From MPNP01 sp965215545 (GTDB lineage Bacteria; Pseudomonadota; Alphaproteobacteria; Rhodobacterales; Rhodobacteraceae), in assembly GCA_965215545.1 (NCBI GenBank), contig OZ244066.1, forward strand, positions 1,364,001 to 1,428,000: a DNA stretch of 64,000 nucleotides. The letters are read 5' to 3'. The notes below the pieces were generated by a model. It had not been told where the DNA came from. It searched no databases and saw only the letters and a program-made list of their open reading frames with translations. Shown piece by piece: positions 17,439 to 26,911 of this stretch (within the stretch, counting starts at the first letter, position 1; each line of letters starts with the position of its first letter). The translations under genes and the position numbers were made by a program.

Positions 17439-18080
17439 TCAGTTCGAGCCGGCGGCTTCGCTGGCGACCCCACCGCCTCCGGTGTCATCCGTTCGTTCCT
17501 CGGCCTCATCGTTCGGCTGGGGTTCGTCCGGGAGATCCGGAGCTTCGGGATCCGCGTCGGGATCATCGGGTGGGTTGAAGAAATCCAGTGGCACATTCGC
17601 GTCCCGAATGGTCCCGGTTGTCGCCGCATATTCCGGCAATCCGGGAATGTAGCCCGCGCGTTCCCAAGCCACGCCGTCCTTGGAGGTCTCCATGTCCATC
17701 AACTGTAGCTGAAAGAACTCGGGGATCCTCTCGACCGTGTCATCCGTCAGGGTCTGCACGGTGATCCTCTTCGTCCGCTCGCCGACGTTGAATTGAAGGG
17801 TTCCCTGCGACCCGGTGTAATCGCTCCCGGCCGTTGCGGACGCATCCTCGGTCTCGTACCGCCAGCGCACCGCGAACTCGAGCTTCTCGGGAACCCGGGC
17901 CGTGAAAATCGCCGGCTCCCCTTCGACGACCTGCACGTCGTTCAGGTGGAACCAATCCTGCGAGTTGATCGCCCAATGCTGGGCCTTCGCCTCCGGGACG
18001 CTCCCGAGGACCACCGAGACCGCCAAGGCCGCCAAAATGGTCCGTTCCGCTCCAGGTAATGTTCGGCGTGTCGTCATCAT
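17439..18080 (-). CDS. Secreted Calx-beta-like domain protein
   Basis: 213 residues from the ATG at 18080, preceded by AGGAGA. A signal peptide (MMTTRRTLPGAERTILAALAV, then SVVLGSVPEAKAQ) is cleaved at AKA-Q. Residues about 40-135 fit a Calx-beta sandwich: VVEGEPAIFTARV, RYETEDASATAGSDYTGSQG, TLQFNVGERTKRITVQTLTD, ERIPEFFQLQL. The C-terminal 45 residues are rich in Pro, Asp, Glu and Gly. Calx-beta repeats bind calcium in adhesion or matrix proteins; here there is one copy. Function unknown. The following gene has been destroyed by IS5. Confidence 0.7.
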   Translation of the reverse strand: MMTTRRTLPGAERTILAALAVSVVLGSVPEAKAQHWAINSQDWFHLNDVQVVEGEPAIFTARVPEKLEFAVRWRYETEDASATAGSDYTGSQGTLQFNVGERTKRITVQTLTDDTVERIPEFFQLQLMDMETSKDGVAWERAGYIPGLPEYAATTGTIRDANVPLDFFNPPDDPDADPEAPDLPDEPQPNDEAEERTDDTGGGGVASEAAGSN

Positions 18081-19548
18081 GCATTCTCCTGTTTCTGGCG
18101 TGCGACTTCTGTCCCGCACGACGCAGCCGGAGACCGCGTCGGGGATAAAGACCTCTTTACAAAGAGAAGTCAAGGGTGTCAACCCCGTCATCATCTCCCA
18201 AATCCCCCTGTCCGCCACCAGGGCTGAGTGTCCGCGCTATCCGCGCCCGCTTCGCCCCCGCACCCGCGGTGGTCCCGGCATGTCCTGCCTCGTCAGGAGC
18301 GGGGATCGGGGTGGCCCAGTGTGTTGCCGTCCCTGGGGGGCGCACCCGGACGGCTGTGGACGCACCCCAGGTCCCCAAGGGTTGTGACTTTGGGGCCCCG
18401 CGTCATGCGCAGGGGCGACGGTGTCGATCGCCGGAGGATCCCGTGGGCGGGCGTGATGCGACACAGCGCCCCTCCGCATCGGGACGCCGCCACCCGGCCA
18501 TCCCGGTCACAAAGGGAATGCGGCCCCGGAATGAGCAAGGATTGGGTTGCCGGGCCTCGGGGCGGCTGTCCGGACGATTGCCGAAGCGGATCATCCGGGC
18601 CTGAGTGCCGGCGCCATCCGTGCGCACGGTGACATGGGTGAGCGCTTCGGGCCGCCCGGCCAGAGCCGCCGCCAGGATGCGGGGCCACCATGAGGAGGCG
18701 TTGGCCCTGGCAGCAGGGCCGTTGCCATCGCGCCTCCCATGACGTCTCGGGGAGGATCATGCCGATCCCGGGGACGACCACCCTCATCGACGGGTCCCCC
18801 CGCGCATGGGGATGGGGCCCTGGCTGTGAGGATGGGTCGGGGCGGCCCGGTCGGTGGCCAGGACACCCGTCCTGCCGGTGGGGATGAGGGTGGCATCCCC
18901 ACTGATGATCACAAGAGGGCGAGGGGGACGGCGGTGATCCCCGCCGGCCGGATGGCGGCCCGGACCGGCGCACCGGTGTGGCGAGAGCCGTGTCGGCGTC
19001 CAGTCGGTCGCCATCAGCGACCCGGTCATGACCGATGATGGTCATGCGGGTGATCGCCAGCACCCTCGGGCCATCGCACCCGCCCTGGGTGCGCCGTATG
19101 GGAGGCATTGCACTGCTCTGGGCCCGGCCTCGGGGCGGTCATGGAGACGCTTCATCCTGGCCGGCAGGCCCGGAGGCGGCACCACGCCACCGTTGGGCAT
19201 GACGGCGGCGCCATCGCCTGTGATGGTGAAGGGGAGGAAGGGTGTGCGGAGCCTGGCATTCACCCGGCGGGTGAACAGTGATACAATGAATCCGACACTG
19301 GAACTGGTGCCGATGCAAGGATCTGTCGGGGCCAAGGTGATTTTCTTCTCTCCCCACTGCCACTCTGAGGTGCAACGCTCACAGCGGGGCCGGTTCGCCC
19401 TGAACGGACCGGATCGGCTGCAAACCGGCCAGATGGCAGCCCACCTTCCCGGATGAATCCACACCGGCATCAGGACGACATCACCCCGCAAGCGATTCCT
19501 TCCGTCGGTGAACTGTGGCAGTAATGCATCGGCCGCATCAGGAAGGAC
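18081..19548. other. Gene-poor GC-rich tract, probably decayed DNA
   Basis: About 1.47 kb without a frame I can assign to a family. Long open frames on both strands have compositions typical of random GC-rich sequence (Pro/Arg/Gly/His), and homology-like blocks are absent. It holds one arm of an inverted repeat at 19349-19380 and presumably the promoter of the MaoC-like gene at its right end. Confidence 0.5.
19349..19380 (+). repeat. Left arm of a divergent inverted repeat around the MaoC-like gene
   Basis: This 32-base segment, beginning TCTCCCCACTGCCACTCTG, matches the reverse complement of 20181-20212 at about 25 of 32 positions, including identical TCTCCCCA and GAGGTGCA blocks. It is non-coding. 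The pair brackets the MaoC-like gene and may be relic ends of a mobile unit, or conserved regulatory sequence. Confidence 0.45.
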
Positions 19549-20022
19549 ATGATGGAACACGCCAGCACACGCATCCTGCCCCCCGGTCTCTATGGTCTCG
19601 ATGATCTCTGCGTGGGTGATCGCATCGACACCGGGAAGGTTGCCGTGACCGGCAAGCTGATCGACAGTTTTGTCGCTCTCAGCGGCGATGATTTTGAAAT
19701 CCATACCAGCGAGCAAGCCGCCGCCCGGCATGGATTCCCTGCCCGCATCGCCCATGGTCTTCTCGTGCTGGCCCTGGTTGATGGCCTCAAGTACAAGGCC
19801 GATGCCCGTATCCATGCCCAGGCGTCTCTCGGTTGGCAATGGACGTTCCGGCGACCGGTCCTCGCCGGGGATACGATCCAGGCACACATCACGGTCACCG
19901 ACAAACGTCTCCTGACGGATCGGGAACGCGGGATTCTGACGCTTGATCTTGTCGTCACCAATCAAGATGATGCTGTGGTGCAAAGTGGCACCAACACGCT
20001 GATGTGCTACCGGTCGACCTGA
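19549..20022 (+). CDS. MaoC-like hot-dog dehydratase
   Basis: 157 residues, with AGGAAGG just before the ATG. The core resembles R-specific enoyl-CoA hydratases: LSGDDFEIHTSEQAA supplies the Asp/His pair of the hydratase motif, followed by GFPARIAHGLLVLALVDGL and FRRPVLAGDTI. Members hydrate 2-enoyl thioesters, but many are of unknown substrate. The gene stands alone between non-coding stretches and is convergent with hipA, so no pathway can be named. Confidence 0.85.
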   Translation: MMEHASTRILPPGLYGLDDLCVGDRIDTGKVAVTGKLIDSFVALSGDDFEIHTSEQAAARHGFPARIAHGLLVLALVDGLKYKADARIHAQASLGWQWTFRRPVLAGDTIQAHITVTDKRLLTDRERGILTLDLVVTNQDDAVVQSGTNTLMCYRST

Positions 20023-20180
20023 CTGGCCCATCAGGCGGCCGAAGTGTTCCTTGCCGGACCCTGCGGGACGGTGATGCTCGCGATTGGCGAGATCGGGTTG
20101 CCCGGGCGCGGCAAACCTGCAGACGCGGGCTGAGGATGGGGTCAATGCACGATCGGATTTCGCTGACCTTCCCTTTGATC

Positions 20181-20212
20181 CCGACCGCTGCACCTCGGAA
20201 TGGAGCTGGGGA
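20181..20212 (-). repeat. Right arm of the divergent inverted repeat around the MaoC-like gene
   Basis: Reverse-complement partner of 19349-19380, about 78% identical over 32 bases. It lies about 160 bp beyond the MaoC-like stop and about 100 bp before the end of hipA. See the left arm for details. Confidence 0.45.
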
Positions 20213-20313
20213 GACAGGAAACGGGACTGGCACCATACACATCTGACATGTGGGCAACATGCCCGTCCATCGCGTCGGATGAGGCGTGGCAACCCCGGCG
20301 GCAGGATCAGTGC

Positions 20314-21546
20314 TCACCCGACCATTCGCAAGGCCTTTTCGGCATCTGCATGCTCGAATGCATCCGCATGGGCACGGATCTCACTGCCGGTGAGTCCGAC
20401 ATCCCGGAATTCCGTTTGCCACGAGCCGGCAAGTGTTGTTGCCATCTCCCGGGCTCTCCGGCGTGCCTCGTTCAGTTCCACATCAAAGAATGGGCTCGAC
20501 TCAAGGGCAAGATCAAACGACGCATCAAACGGGCCATCCTCCACAATTGCTGTTGCCAGACGGCGATGCCGTAATGGTGCCGGATTGATATCGAAGGCCG
20601 GTGACAGTCGCCAGCGGTTGTCGCCGACATACAGGAATCCATGGTTCTTCAGGTGATCGTCCGTATTCGAGACCAGGATTGTGAATACAATTCTCTGCCA
20701 CAACTCAACGAGGTCCTCGCGGGGATGAGACGAGATTTGCCGGATCACATCGGCGATCTCGGTATAGGATCCGGGTCTTGCCGTTTGACAATCGAGTGCG
20801 GTCTGGGCTGAAATGTAGGGAATCCGCTGATCCCCCCGCCGATCAAATCGCTGGATCAGCGCAACCGGCCTGCTGCTGTCCGGAAGTTCAAGCTGGGCCC
20901 TTGCGGCCCGCAAGCCGCACCGGGCGGCAAGTTTCAATGTGGCGACCTCCACCCGTTCCACGGGTCTTGAATCATGCGCGGAAGTGAATTTCGCAATCCA
21001 GAGATGGCCATCACCCTCGACATTTGCCTTGGGGCGGGCACCGCCGAGCGATCCGGCTGCACCGACGAGATTGTTCAATGCATCCTCCGTATCTGCCACG
21101 TTGCGCTCGAACCGTTCAGCCAGTGAACGGATATGATCGAGGCTGGCAAGCCTTGGAATGGAGTGTTGCCGGACCGCGAGCGGTCTTCGGTCTTCATCAA
21201 GGAATCGCAATGCCCCTTGCCGCGTGCGATCATCGGACAGGATCAGATAATCAAACTCGGTCAATCCGCCACCAAAAGCCCCTGTCATCAGTGATCGTCC
21301 CCAGGAGTCGGGGGCGGCATCCGCAATGCAGCCGGGCAGGGCTGATCGTGCGTCCCGTCGCCTCGAGTTGAAGTGGCCGCCGGCTCGCAACGGCAATCCC
21401 GGCGCAATTGCGAATGAATCAGTCGCAGTGAGCCAATCATCTGCATATTCGAATTGTGAGGACTGACGGCGATCATCGCTCTCGAACCGCAACCGTCCCA
21501 CCAGGTGCATGGCCGTCCCGAGAACGACGATGACATCCGGCATCAA
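20314..21546 (-). CDS. hipA: HipA-type serine/threonine kinase toxin
   Basis: A 410-residue HipA kinase. Known members phosphorylate aminoacyl-tRNA synthetases and cause persistence or growth arrest. Seen: the ATP-loop region LVGAAGSLGGARPKA near residue 145, WIAKFTS with the conserved Lys, the catalytic SNTDDHLKNHGFLY, and the metal-binding LSPAFDINP (DFD-equivalent). The start lies inside the stop of the upstream hipB (ATGA overlap), so the two are translationally coupled. It appears intact and forms a complete toxin-antitoxin module. Confidence 0.93.
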   Translation of the reverse strand: MMPDVIVVLGTAMHLVGRLRFESDDRRQSSQFEYADDWLTATDSFAIAPGLPLRAGGHFNSRRRDARSALPGCIADAAPDSWGRSLMTGAFGGGLTEFDYLILSDDRTRQGALRFLDEDRRPLAVRQHSIPRLASLDHIRSLAERFERNVADTEDALNNLVGAAGSLGGARPKANVEGDGHLWIAKFTSAHDSRPVERVEVATLKLAARCGLRAARAQLELPDSSRPVALIQRFDRRGDQRIPYISAQTALDCQTARPGSYTEIADVIRQISSHPREDLVELWQRIVFTILVSNTDDHLKNHGFLYVGDNRWRLSPAFDINPAPLRHRRLATAIVEDGPFDASFDLALESSPFFDVELNEARRRAREMATTLAGSWQTEFRDVGLTGSEIRAHADAFEHADAEKALRMVG

Positions 21547-21941
21547 AACGCCGCTCCAAGGGTGTCGGGATCCTTCTCCAGTGTGGGAGAGGGCCCGTGG
21601 TCATCGGTCGGACCCGGCACTGTTTTTCGGGGCTCCCGAATGCGCTTTGGCAGGTGTTGTCTTGCGAGCTGCAGCCCCAGATCATCATCGGATGCCTCAA
21701 GGAAATCGGCAATCCGATCAATCTCGCCAAGTACAAGACAGGCCATGGCAAGTGTCCCGATGCCAACCCCGCATTCACCCCTCTCGAGCCGGGCAACGGT
21801 TCTTGTCGACACCCCCATGCGTTCGGCAAGTCCACGTACGGAAATGCGACGATTGAGTCGGGCAATCCTGAGATTCTCTCCCAATGATCGCAGTGCTTTC
21901 ACAGCACGGGGAGATGGAATATTACCTGCCATATCTGTCAT
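21543..21941 (-). CDS. hipB: HipB-type antitoxin, XRE-family DNA-binding protein
   Basis: 132 residues with an N-terminal XRE helix-turn-helix (LGENLRIARLNRRISVRGLAERMGVSTRTVARLERGE at about 20-56, in two blocks). A proline-rich C-terminal tail may contact or inhibit the kinase. Typical HipB proteins bind operators upstream of their own gene and neutralise HipA. The AT-rich stretch upstream (about 21942-21985) is the only candidate promoter/operator. It overlaps hipA by four bases. Confidence 0.9.
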   Translation of the reverse strand: MTDMAGNIPSPRAVKALRSLGENLRIARLNRRISVRGLAERMGVSTRTVARLERGECGVGIGTLAMACLVLGEIDRIADFLEASDDDLGLQLARQHLPKRIREPRKTVPGPTDDHGPSPTLEKDPDTLGAAF

Positions 21942-22166
21942 TTAAAATATAATAAGATACAAATCAAGACACATAAAAGAAGATATGCATCAATTCAATC
22001 TGCCAGGTGATCCCTGCAGGACCTGCCGGAAAATTTCATCGAATCCGCGCAACAGTCCTGTAAATTCCGGGCGACTCAGGGCAGCAATCGGGGCAGGATA
22101 TGCACCTTGGTGCGGACCAACGGCGCCTGATGAAGATCGGTTCAGGTCTCATGGAACAGCCTTGGG

Positions 22167-23756
22167 TCAGACTGTTTGTTGCAGGGTCTTCTCGCATCGC
22201 TCCGGATCGGACACCGCCCCGATGTGTCGATCCAGTCTGGCGACTTCATCAGGTGTCGCGTGAAGACCAAGCTTGCTGCGCCGCCAGAGAATGTCGTCGC
22301 TGGTGTGTGCGTACTCTTTGTCAATCAGCCATTTGACCTCGGTTGCGGTCAGGGTACCGGTGAAGCGTATGCCAAGCTCGTCAATGGTTTGGGCCTGGCC
22401 GAGGACCTGCGTGGCCTCTGTTCCATAGCTGCGGGCCAGACGCCGGGCCCAGGCGGTGTCCAGAAAGGGGTATCTGTCCTTCAGGGTGTTGATGAGATCC
22501 GGGATGCCATTGTGGGGAAAGTCACCACCGGGCAGCGGGGTGTGAGCCGTCCAGATTCCCGCCATCTGCGGAAAGTGGGGTGCCAGACGATTGACAGCGC
22601 TCTCGGCCAGGCGGCGGTAGGTTGTGATCTTGCCACCAAAGACACTGAGGGCCGGGAGGTCGTCCGTGCTATCGAGTTCGAATGTGTAGTCACGGGTGAC
22701 CGAGCTGGCATCATTGGCCCCATCATCATGGAGTGGCCGGACACCTGCATAGCTCCAGACCACATCTGCGTGAGTGATCGCGTTGCGGAAATGCCGGTTG
22801 ACGACAGCGATGAGATAGTCGCGCTCGGCCTCGGTGCAGTGTGGGGTGACATCAGGGCTGCCATGGTCGACATCCGTCGTGCCAATCAGGGTGAATTCCG
22901 TCTCGTAGGGGATTGCGAAAACGACCCGGCGATCATCGCCCAGCAGGATATAGCTGCGGTCATGATCGAAGAGTTTCCGTGTCACAATGTGTGAGCCGCG
23001 AACGAGTCGGACTGATGATTTCGAGGCCAGCCCCAGTGTGTCATGGAGGGTTGTGGCGACCCAGGGGCCGGCAGCGTTGACAAGTGCATGTGTGCGATAG
23101 ATGCGGGTCTGTCCGGTCCGGCGGTCTTCGGTCTGCACTTCCCAGCAGCCATTCTGGCGCCGGGCCCGCAACACTTTCGTGCGAACCCGGATATCGGCGC
23201 CATGATCGGCAGCATCACGCGCATTCAGGACAACCAGCCGGGCATCGTCAACCCAGCAATCGGAATATTCGAAACCAGTTCGGAATCGTTCCTGCAGCGG
23301 TTTGCCTTCCGGTGCCGTGGCAAGATCGAGTGTGCGTGTGCCTGGCAGGATTTTTCGCCCACCAAGTGTGTCATAGAGGAACAGCCCCGCCCTGATCATC
23401 CAGGCGGGCCGCGGGGCATTACGCCAGGGCAGGAAGGATGTCCGCCGGCTCCGTCGCTCGCCATCATGGGGGAGAACGAAGCGCATGGGCCAACTGATAT
23501 GGGGCATCGCCCGCAGCAGGACCTCGCGCTCGACCAGGGCCTCCCTGACCAGCCGGAATTCGAAGTGCTCAAGATAGCGCAGCCCGCCATGAAACAGTTT
23601 GGTCGATGCCGACGAGGTGGCCGAACCCAGATCATCCATTTCAGCCAGGCGAACCGAGAGTCCGCGGCCTGCCGCATCCCGGGCAATTCCGCAGCCATTG
23701 ATCCCGCCACCAATGATGAAGAGATCACTCGCAGACTCGGATGACAATGGGGTCAC
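22167..23756 (-). CDS. glpD: Aerobic glycerol-3-phosphate dehydrogenase
   Basis: A 529-residue FAD enzyme that oxidises sn-glycerol-3-phosphate to dihydroxyacetone phosphate and passes electrons to quinone at the inner membrane. Seen: the dinucleotide fold DLFIIGGGINGCGIARDAAGRG, SSASTKLFHGGLRYLE, LVNAAGPWV, VFAIPYETEFTLIGTTD, SYAGVRPLHDD and SVFGGKITTYRRLAE. Family length and blocks are complete. No glpR, glpF or glpK is adjacent. The FGGY kinase at 51.7-53.1 kb is not clearly a glycerol kinase. Confidence 0.95.
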   Translation of the reverse strand: MTPLSSESASDLFIIGGGINGCGIARDAAGRGLSVRLAEMDDLGSATSSASTKLFHGGLRYLEHFEFRLVREALVEREVLLRAMPHISWPMRFVLPHDGERRSRRTSFLPWRNAPRPAWMIRAGLFLYDTLGGRKILPGTRTLDLATAPEGKPLQERFRTGFEYSDCWVDDARLVVLNARDAADHGADIRVRTKVLRARRQNGCWEVQTEDRRTGQTRIYRTHALVNAAGPWVATTLHDTLGLASKSSVRLVRGSHIVTRKLFDHDRSYILLGDDRRVVFAIPYETEFTLIGTTDVDHGSPDVTPHCTEAERDYLIAVVNRHFRNAITHADVVWSYAGVRPLHDDGANDASSVTRDYTFELDSTDDLPALSVFGGKITTYRRLAESAVNRLAPHFPQMAGIWTAHTPLPGGDFPHNGIPDLINTLKDRYPFLDTAWARRLARSYGTEATQVLGQAQTIDELGIRFTGTLTATEVKWLIDKEYAHTSDDILWRRSKLGLHATPDEVARLDRHIGAVSDPERCEKTLQQTV

Positions 23757-23999
23757 GGCGATGGGGATTCCGATACGATGGCGATTTGTTCAAACGGACG
23801 GGATCAGGCAAAAGCCCTTCCGAGCGACAGGGGTCAATTTGAAGAATGTATCGGAGCGAATGTCAAGCCGTCTGGAGCGTTCCGGCAACCGATCGAACCT
23901 GTGGTCGGTTCGGGATCTCCCGGAACCGCCTCAAGCCAACCCTGATGGCTTCATCGGAGCCGACATGCAGCACGGTCATTTGCTCCCGGACAGGCCCTG

Positions 24000-25439
24000 A
24001 TGACATCTGATCCCGGCGGGCATCCCGTCATCGTCTGGTTTCGAAGGGATCTGCGCATCACCGACAACCCGGCACTCGCCTGGGCCTCCCAGACAGGTCA
24101 GGCCGTCCTGCCTGTCTTTGTCCTTGATGACGAAACTGCCGACTGCGCCCTCGGAGATGCATCCCGCTGGTGGCTGCATGGCAGTCTGATGGCCCTTGGA
24201 ACCCGCCTTGAATCGCTTGGCAGCCGCCTCGTCCTGCGGCGGGGCCCGGCGGCAACGATCCTGGCCGATCTCATTGCAGACACCGGGGCGCGAGCGGTGG
24301 CCTGGAACCGTCTTTACGAACCCGGCACAATGGATCGTGACCGACAGATCAAGGCTGCACTCCGATCACGGGGCATCGCGGTGCGGTCGTTCAATGCCTC
24401 ACTTCTCCACGAGCCATGGGAGATCCGCACCGGGAGCGGTGACCCCTACCGGGTGTTCACGCCCTTCTGGCGGGCCTGTCTTCAGCGGGGCCATGATGCT
24501 CCCGGCAAGCCGGTATCCCGTCTCTGCTCGCCCGGGGTCTGGCCCCCGAGCGCATGTCTTGATGACTGGGCATTGCGGCCCAGCAATCCGGATTGGTCCG
24601 GGGGATTGCAGGAGGTGTGGCAACCCGGGGAGGCTGGTGCCGAGGAGCGGCTTGATCGGTTCATCAACAGCGCTCTCGGTGATTACAGTGACGGCCGTGA
24701 CCGACCCGGCGTGCAGCGAACGAGCCTGCTCTCGCCCCATCTCCGTTTCGGGGAAATGGGCCCGCGGCAAGCCGCAGCAGCGATCCGGATGGCCCGTGCC
24801 GGGCCGCATGGGGAAGCCTTTGTGCGGGAGCTGGGCTGGCGGGAGTTTTCCCATCACCTCCTCTATTACAACCGGGACATGGAAACGAGCAATCTTCGCT
24901 CCCGGTTTGACGGCATGGAATGGCGCGATGATCACGAAGCCCTGCAACGTTGGCAACGGGGGCGGACCGGTTATCCGCTGGTGGATGCCGGCATGCGCGA
25001 ACTCTGGTCGACGGGATGGATGCACAACCGTGTCCGCATGGTTGCCGCCTCGTTTCTGATCAAGCACCTGCTCATTGACTGGCGGCAAGGCGCCGAATGG
25101 TTCCTCGATACGCTTGTTGATGCCGACCGCGCCAACAATTCAGCCGGCTGGCAATGGGTGGCGGGGTCCGGAGCCGATGCCGCACCGTATTTCCGGGTCT
25201 TCAATCCGGTCACCCAGTCCGAGCGTTTTGATGCCGATGGCCAGTACCTTCTGCGCTGGCTTCCCGAGTTGCGGGCATTGCCCGCCAAATTCCTCCATGC
25301 GCCCTGGCAAGCGCCCGATGCCGTCCTCAGGGATGCCGGTGTGATCCTGGGGACAACATGGCCCCACCCGATTGTCGATCATGCCATGGCCCGCCAACGG
25401 GCACTGGACGCGTACCGCCGGACCCCGGAATCGCATTGA
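24000..25439 (+). CDS. phrB: Deoxyribodipyrimidine photolyase (CPD class I)
   Basis: A 479-residue FAD light-driven repair enzyme for cyclobutane pyrimidine dimers. N-terminal antenna domain: VIVWFRRDLRITDNPAL. C-terminal FAD domain: TSLLSPHLRFGEMGPRQ, ELGWREFSHHLLYYNRDM, TGYPLVDAGMRELWSTGW, MHNRVRMVAASFLIKHLL and WQWVAGSGADAAPYFRVFNP, the canonical flavin and Trp-triad region. Complete. It is divergent from glpD with about 240 bp between the starts. Confidence 0.95.
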   Translation: MTSDPGGHPVIVWFRRDLRITDNPALAWASQTGQAVLPVFVLDDETADCALGDASRWWLHGSLMALGTRLESLGSRLVLRRGPAATILADLIADTGARAVAWNRLYEPGTMDRDRQIKAALRSRGIAVRSFNASLLHEPWEIRTGSGDPYRVFTPFWRACLQRGHDAPGKPVSRLCSPGVWPPSACLDDWALRPSNPDWSGGLQEVWQPGEAGAEERLDRFINSALGDYSDGRDRPGVQRTSLLSPHLRFGEMGPRQAAAAIRMARAGPHGEAFVRELGWREFSHHLLYYNRDMETSNLRSRFDGMEWRDDHEALQRWQRGRTGYPLVDAGMRELWSTGWMHNRVRMVAASFLIKHLLIDWRQGAEWFLDTLVDADRANNSAGWQWVAGSGADAAPYFRVFNPVTQSERFDADGQYLLRWLPELRALPAKFLHAPWQAPDAVLRDAGVILGTTWPHPIVDHAMARQRALDAYRRTPESH

Positions 25440-25621
25440 TTGCCGCAGCCCATGGCTGTGGAAACCCATGGCCCGACCATGGACTGTACCCTTCGACCAG
25501 ATGGGTCGGCATCCTGCATGTCGAACTCCCAGAGCACGAATCATCAGCCATTGATCCCCACACGTCCCTGACTGTCATGCCGTGACCCCCGTGCCCCCGG
25601 CACCTCAGGACCCGACAGCTA

Positions 25622-26786
25622 GTGGTCAGTCTTATGCAGATGCATGTTTTTCCTCCAGCCGCCGGTGCCCGCGCTTCCAGGACGCCACGAGGTCATCCGG
25701 ATCCCGGCGCCAGCGGCAGGGCCGGGCCCCCATGGGTGCCTCATGAGCGTTGGGGGCGTTGTGATGGGCGATGTAGGCTTCCACGGCGGCCCGGCAGTCG
25801 TCAAGGGAATTGACGATGGCGGTCTTCCGTCGTTGCCGGGCCCGTTGCGAGACGACGCCCTCCACCGCAGGCATCCAGGAGGCCGAGGTGGGCGTGACGT
25901 GGACGGTCCCCGGTGGTTCGATCCCGGGGGGTGCGCCTTGCGCCACGCATGGCCACGGGCCGCCGTGGGGGGCCGCCGTGGGAGGGGGCCCGACGTGGGG
26001 GCCGAGAGGGTGGCGAGGATGCCATGCACTTCCGTCTCGGGAGCAAGGCCGGCGGCCACAGGATCGAGGACGGCACCGACATCCTCGGTGCGATGCCGGT
26101 CCGTCATCGTGCCCACCACCGTGCCGACCGCCACATCGAGGGCGGCCAGCAAGGTGGTGGTGCCGTTGCGTTGGTCGTCATGCGTGCGGGTGGCCCTCTG
26201 CCCCGGCACCGGTGGCCGGGGCACCCGGGTGCGACCGAGGGCCTGGATCCGGGTCTTGTCATCGACCGAGAGGACGACAGCAGGGTCGGGCGGGTTGGTG
26301 GACAGCCCCACCCCATCATGGACCCCAGCCTGTCGTCATGCATCCGGGCCGAAGCGGGGGTCGTTCGAGACCCCCACGATGACGGTCCGTTTGGGGTCTT
26401 GACCCCGGGGGGCTTCAGACCATGGCGGCGCAGGATGGCCTGGACGGTGGAGAGGGCGATGCCCCCGATCGCGGCGGCCAGGGCCCCACCCAGGTCAGAA
26501 ACTGGGGGTCCGGGTGACTGCGGTGGGGCGGGGGTGGCGCCATGGCGCGGTCGATGATGGCCCGGACGGTGGCGGCAGGGACCGGCGGCTGGCCCGGGGG
26601 CGTCCCGCAAGAGACCATCCACACCCTCGGTGCGGTCGCGGTCCCACCAGCGCCGGATGGTGGGACCGGGATGGGGGTGGACCGGGATGGGGGTGGACCG
26701 GGATGGGCCGGTGCGGCGCAGGGTCGCAGTCGGCCCGCAGCCGTCACCGAGGGCGAGGATGATGCGGGCCCGCCAGACGGGCTTCT
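25622..26786 (-). pseudogene. IS630-family transposase remnant, copy A (5' end replaced)
   Basis: Leftward homology is spread over several frames: RQKPVWRARIILALGDGCG, TIRRWWDRDRTEGVDGLL, ALSTVQAILRRHGLKP, VVLSVDDKTRIQAL, HDDQRNGTTTLLAALDV, ending VNSLDDCRAAVEAYIAHHN. The left boundary is TA followed by GTGGTCAGTC. The first about 60 codons present in copy B are missing, and the frame joins directly to the 115-bp end repeat at 26787. It contains the same three-fold GGACCGGGATGGGGGT-type repeat as copy B, so both descend from an already damaged element. Confidence 0.85.
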
Positions 26787-26901
26787 GGCGGCCCATCGGG
26801 GCGACGTGTGCTTGATTGGGGCCGTGATTAGACGAGATCGTCACGGATTGGAAGCGTGCGGGCCATCAAATGGCATCAATTCGATGACGACGGGATACTA
26901 G
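26787..26901. repeat. 115-bp direct repeat, first copy (truncated IS630-type end)
   Basis: Nearly identical (one difference seen, GTGATT/GCGATT) to 28136-28250, which is the right end of the intact IS630-type element. It ends GGGATACTAG like that copy. It is best read as the surviving right end of a tandem copy of the same element, fused to the remnant at 25622-26786. Confidence 0.75.
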
Positions 26902-26911
26902 TATACCATCG

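Noticed and set aside
18293..19108. 271-codon leftward frame in the gene-poor tract
   Set aside because: Very high Pro/Arg/His/Gly content, no ribosome site, no family resemblance; treated as chance openness.
19042..20292. 416-codon leftward open frame across the MaoC-like gene
   Set aside because: It covers a well-supported gene antisense and then non-coding DNA, and no homology blocks are seen.
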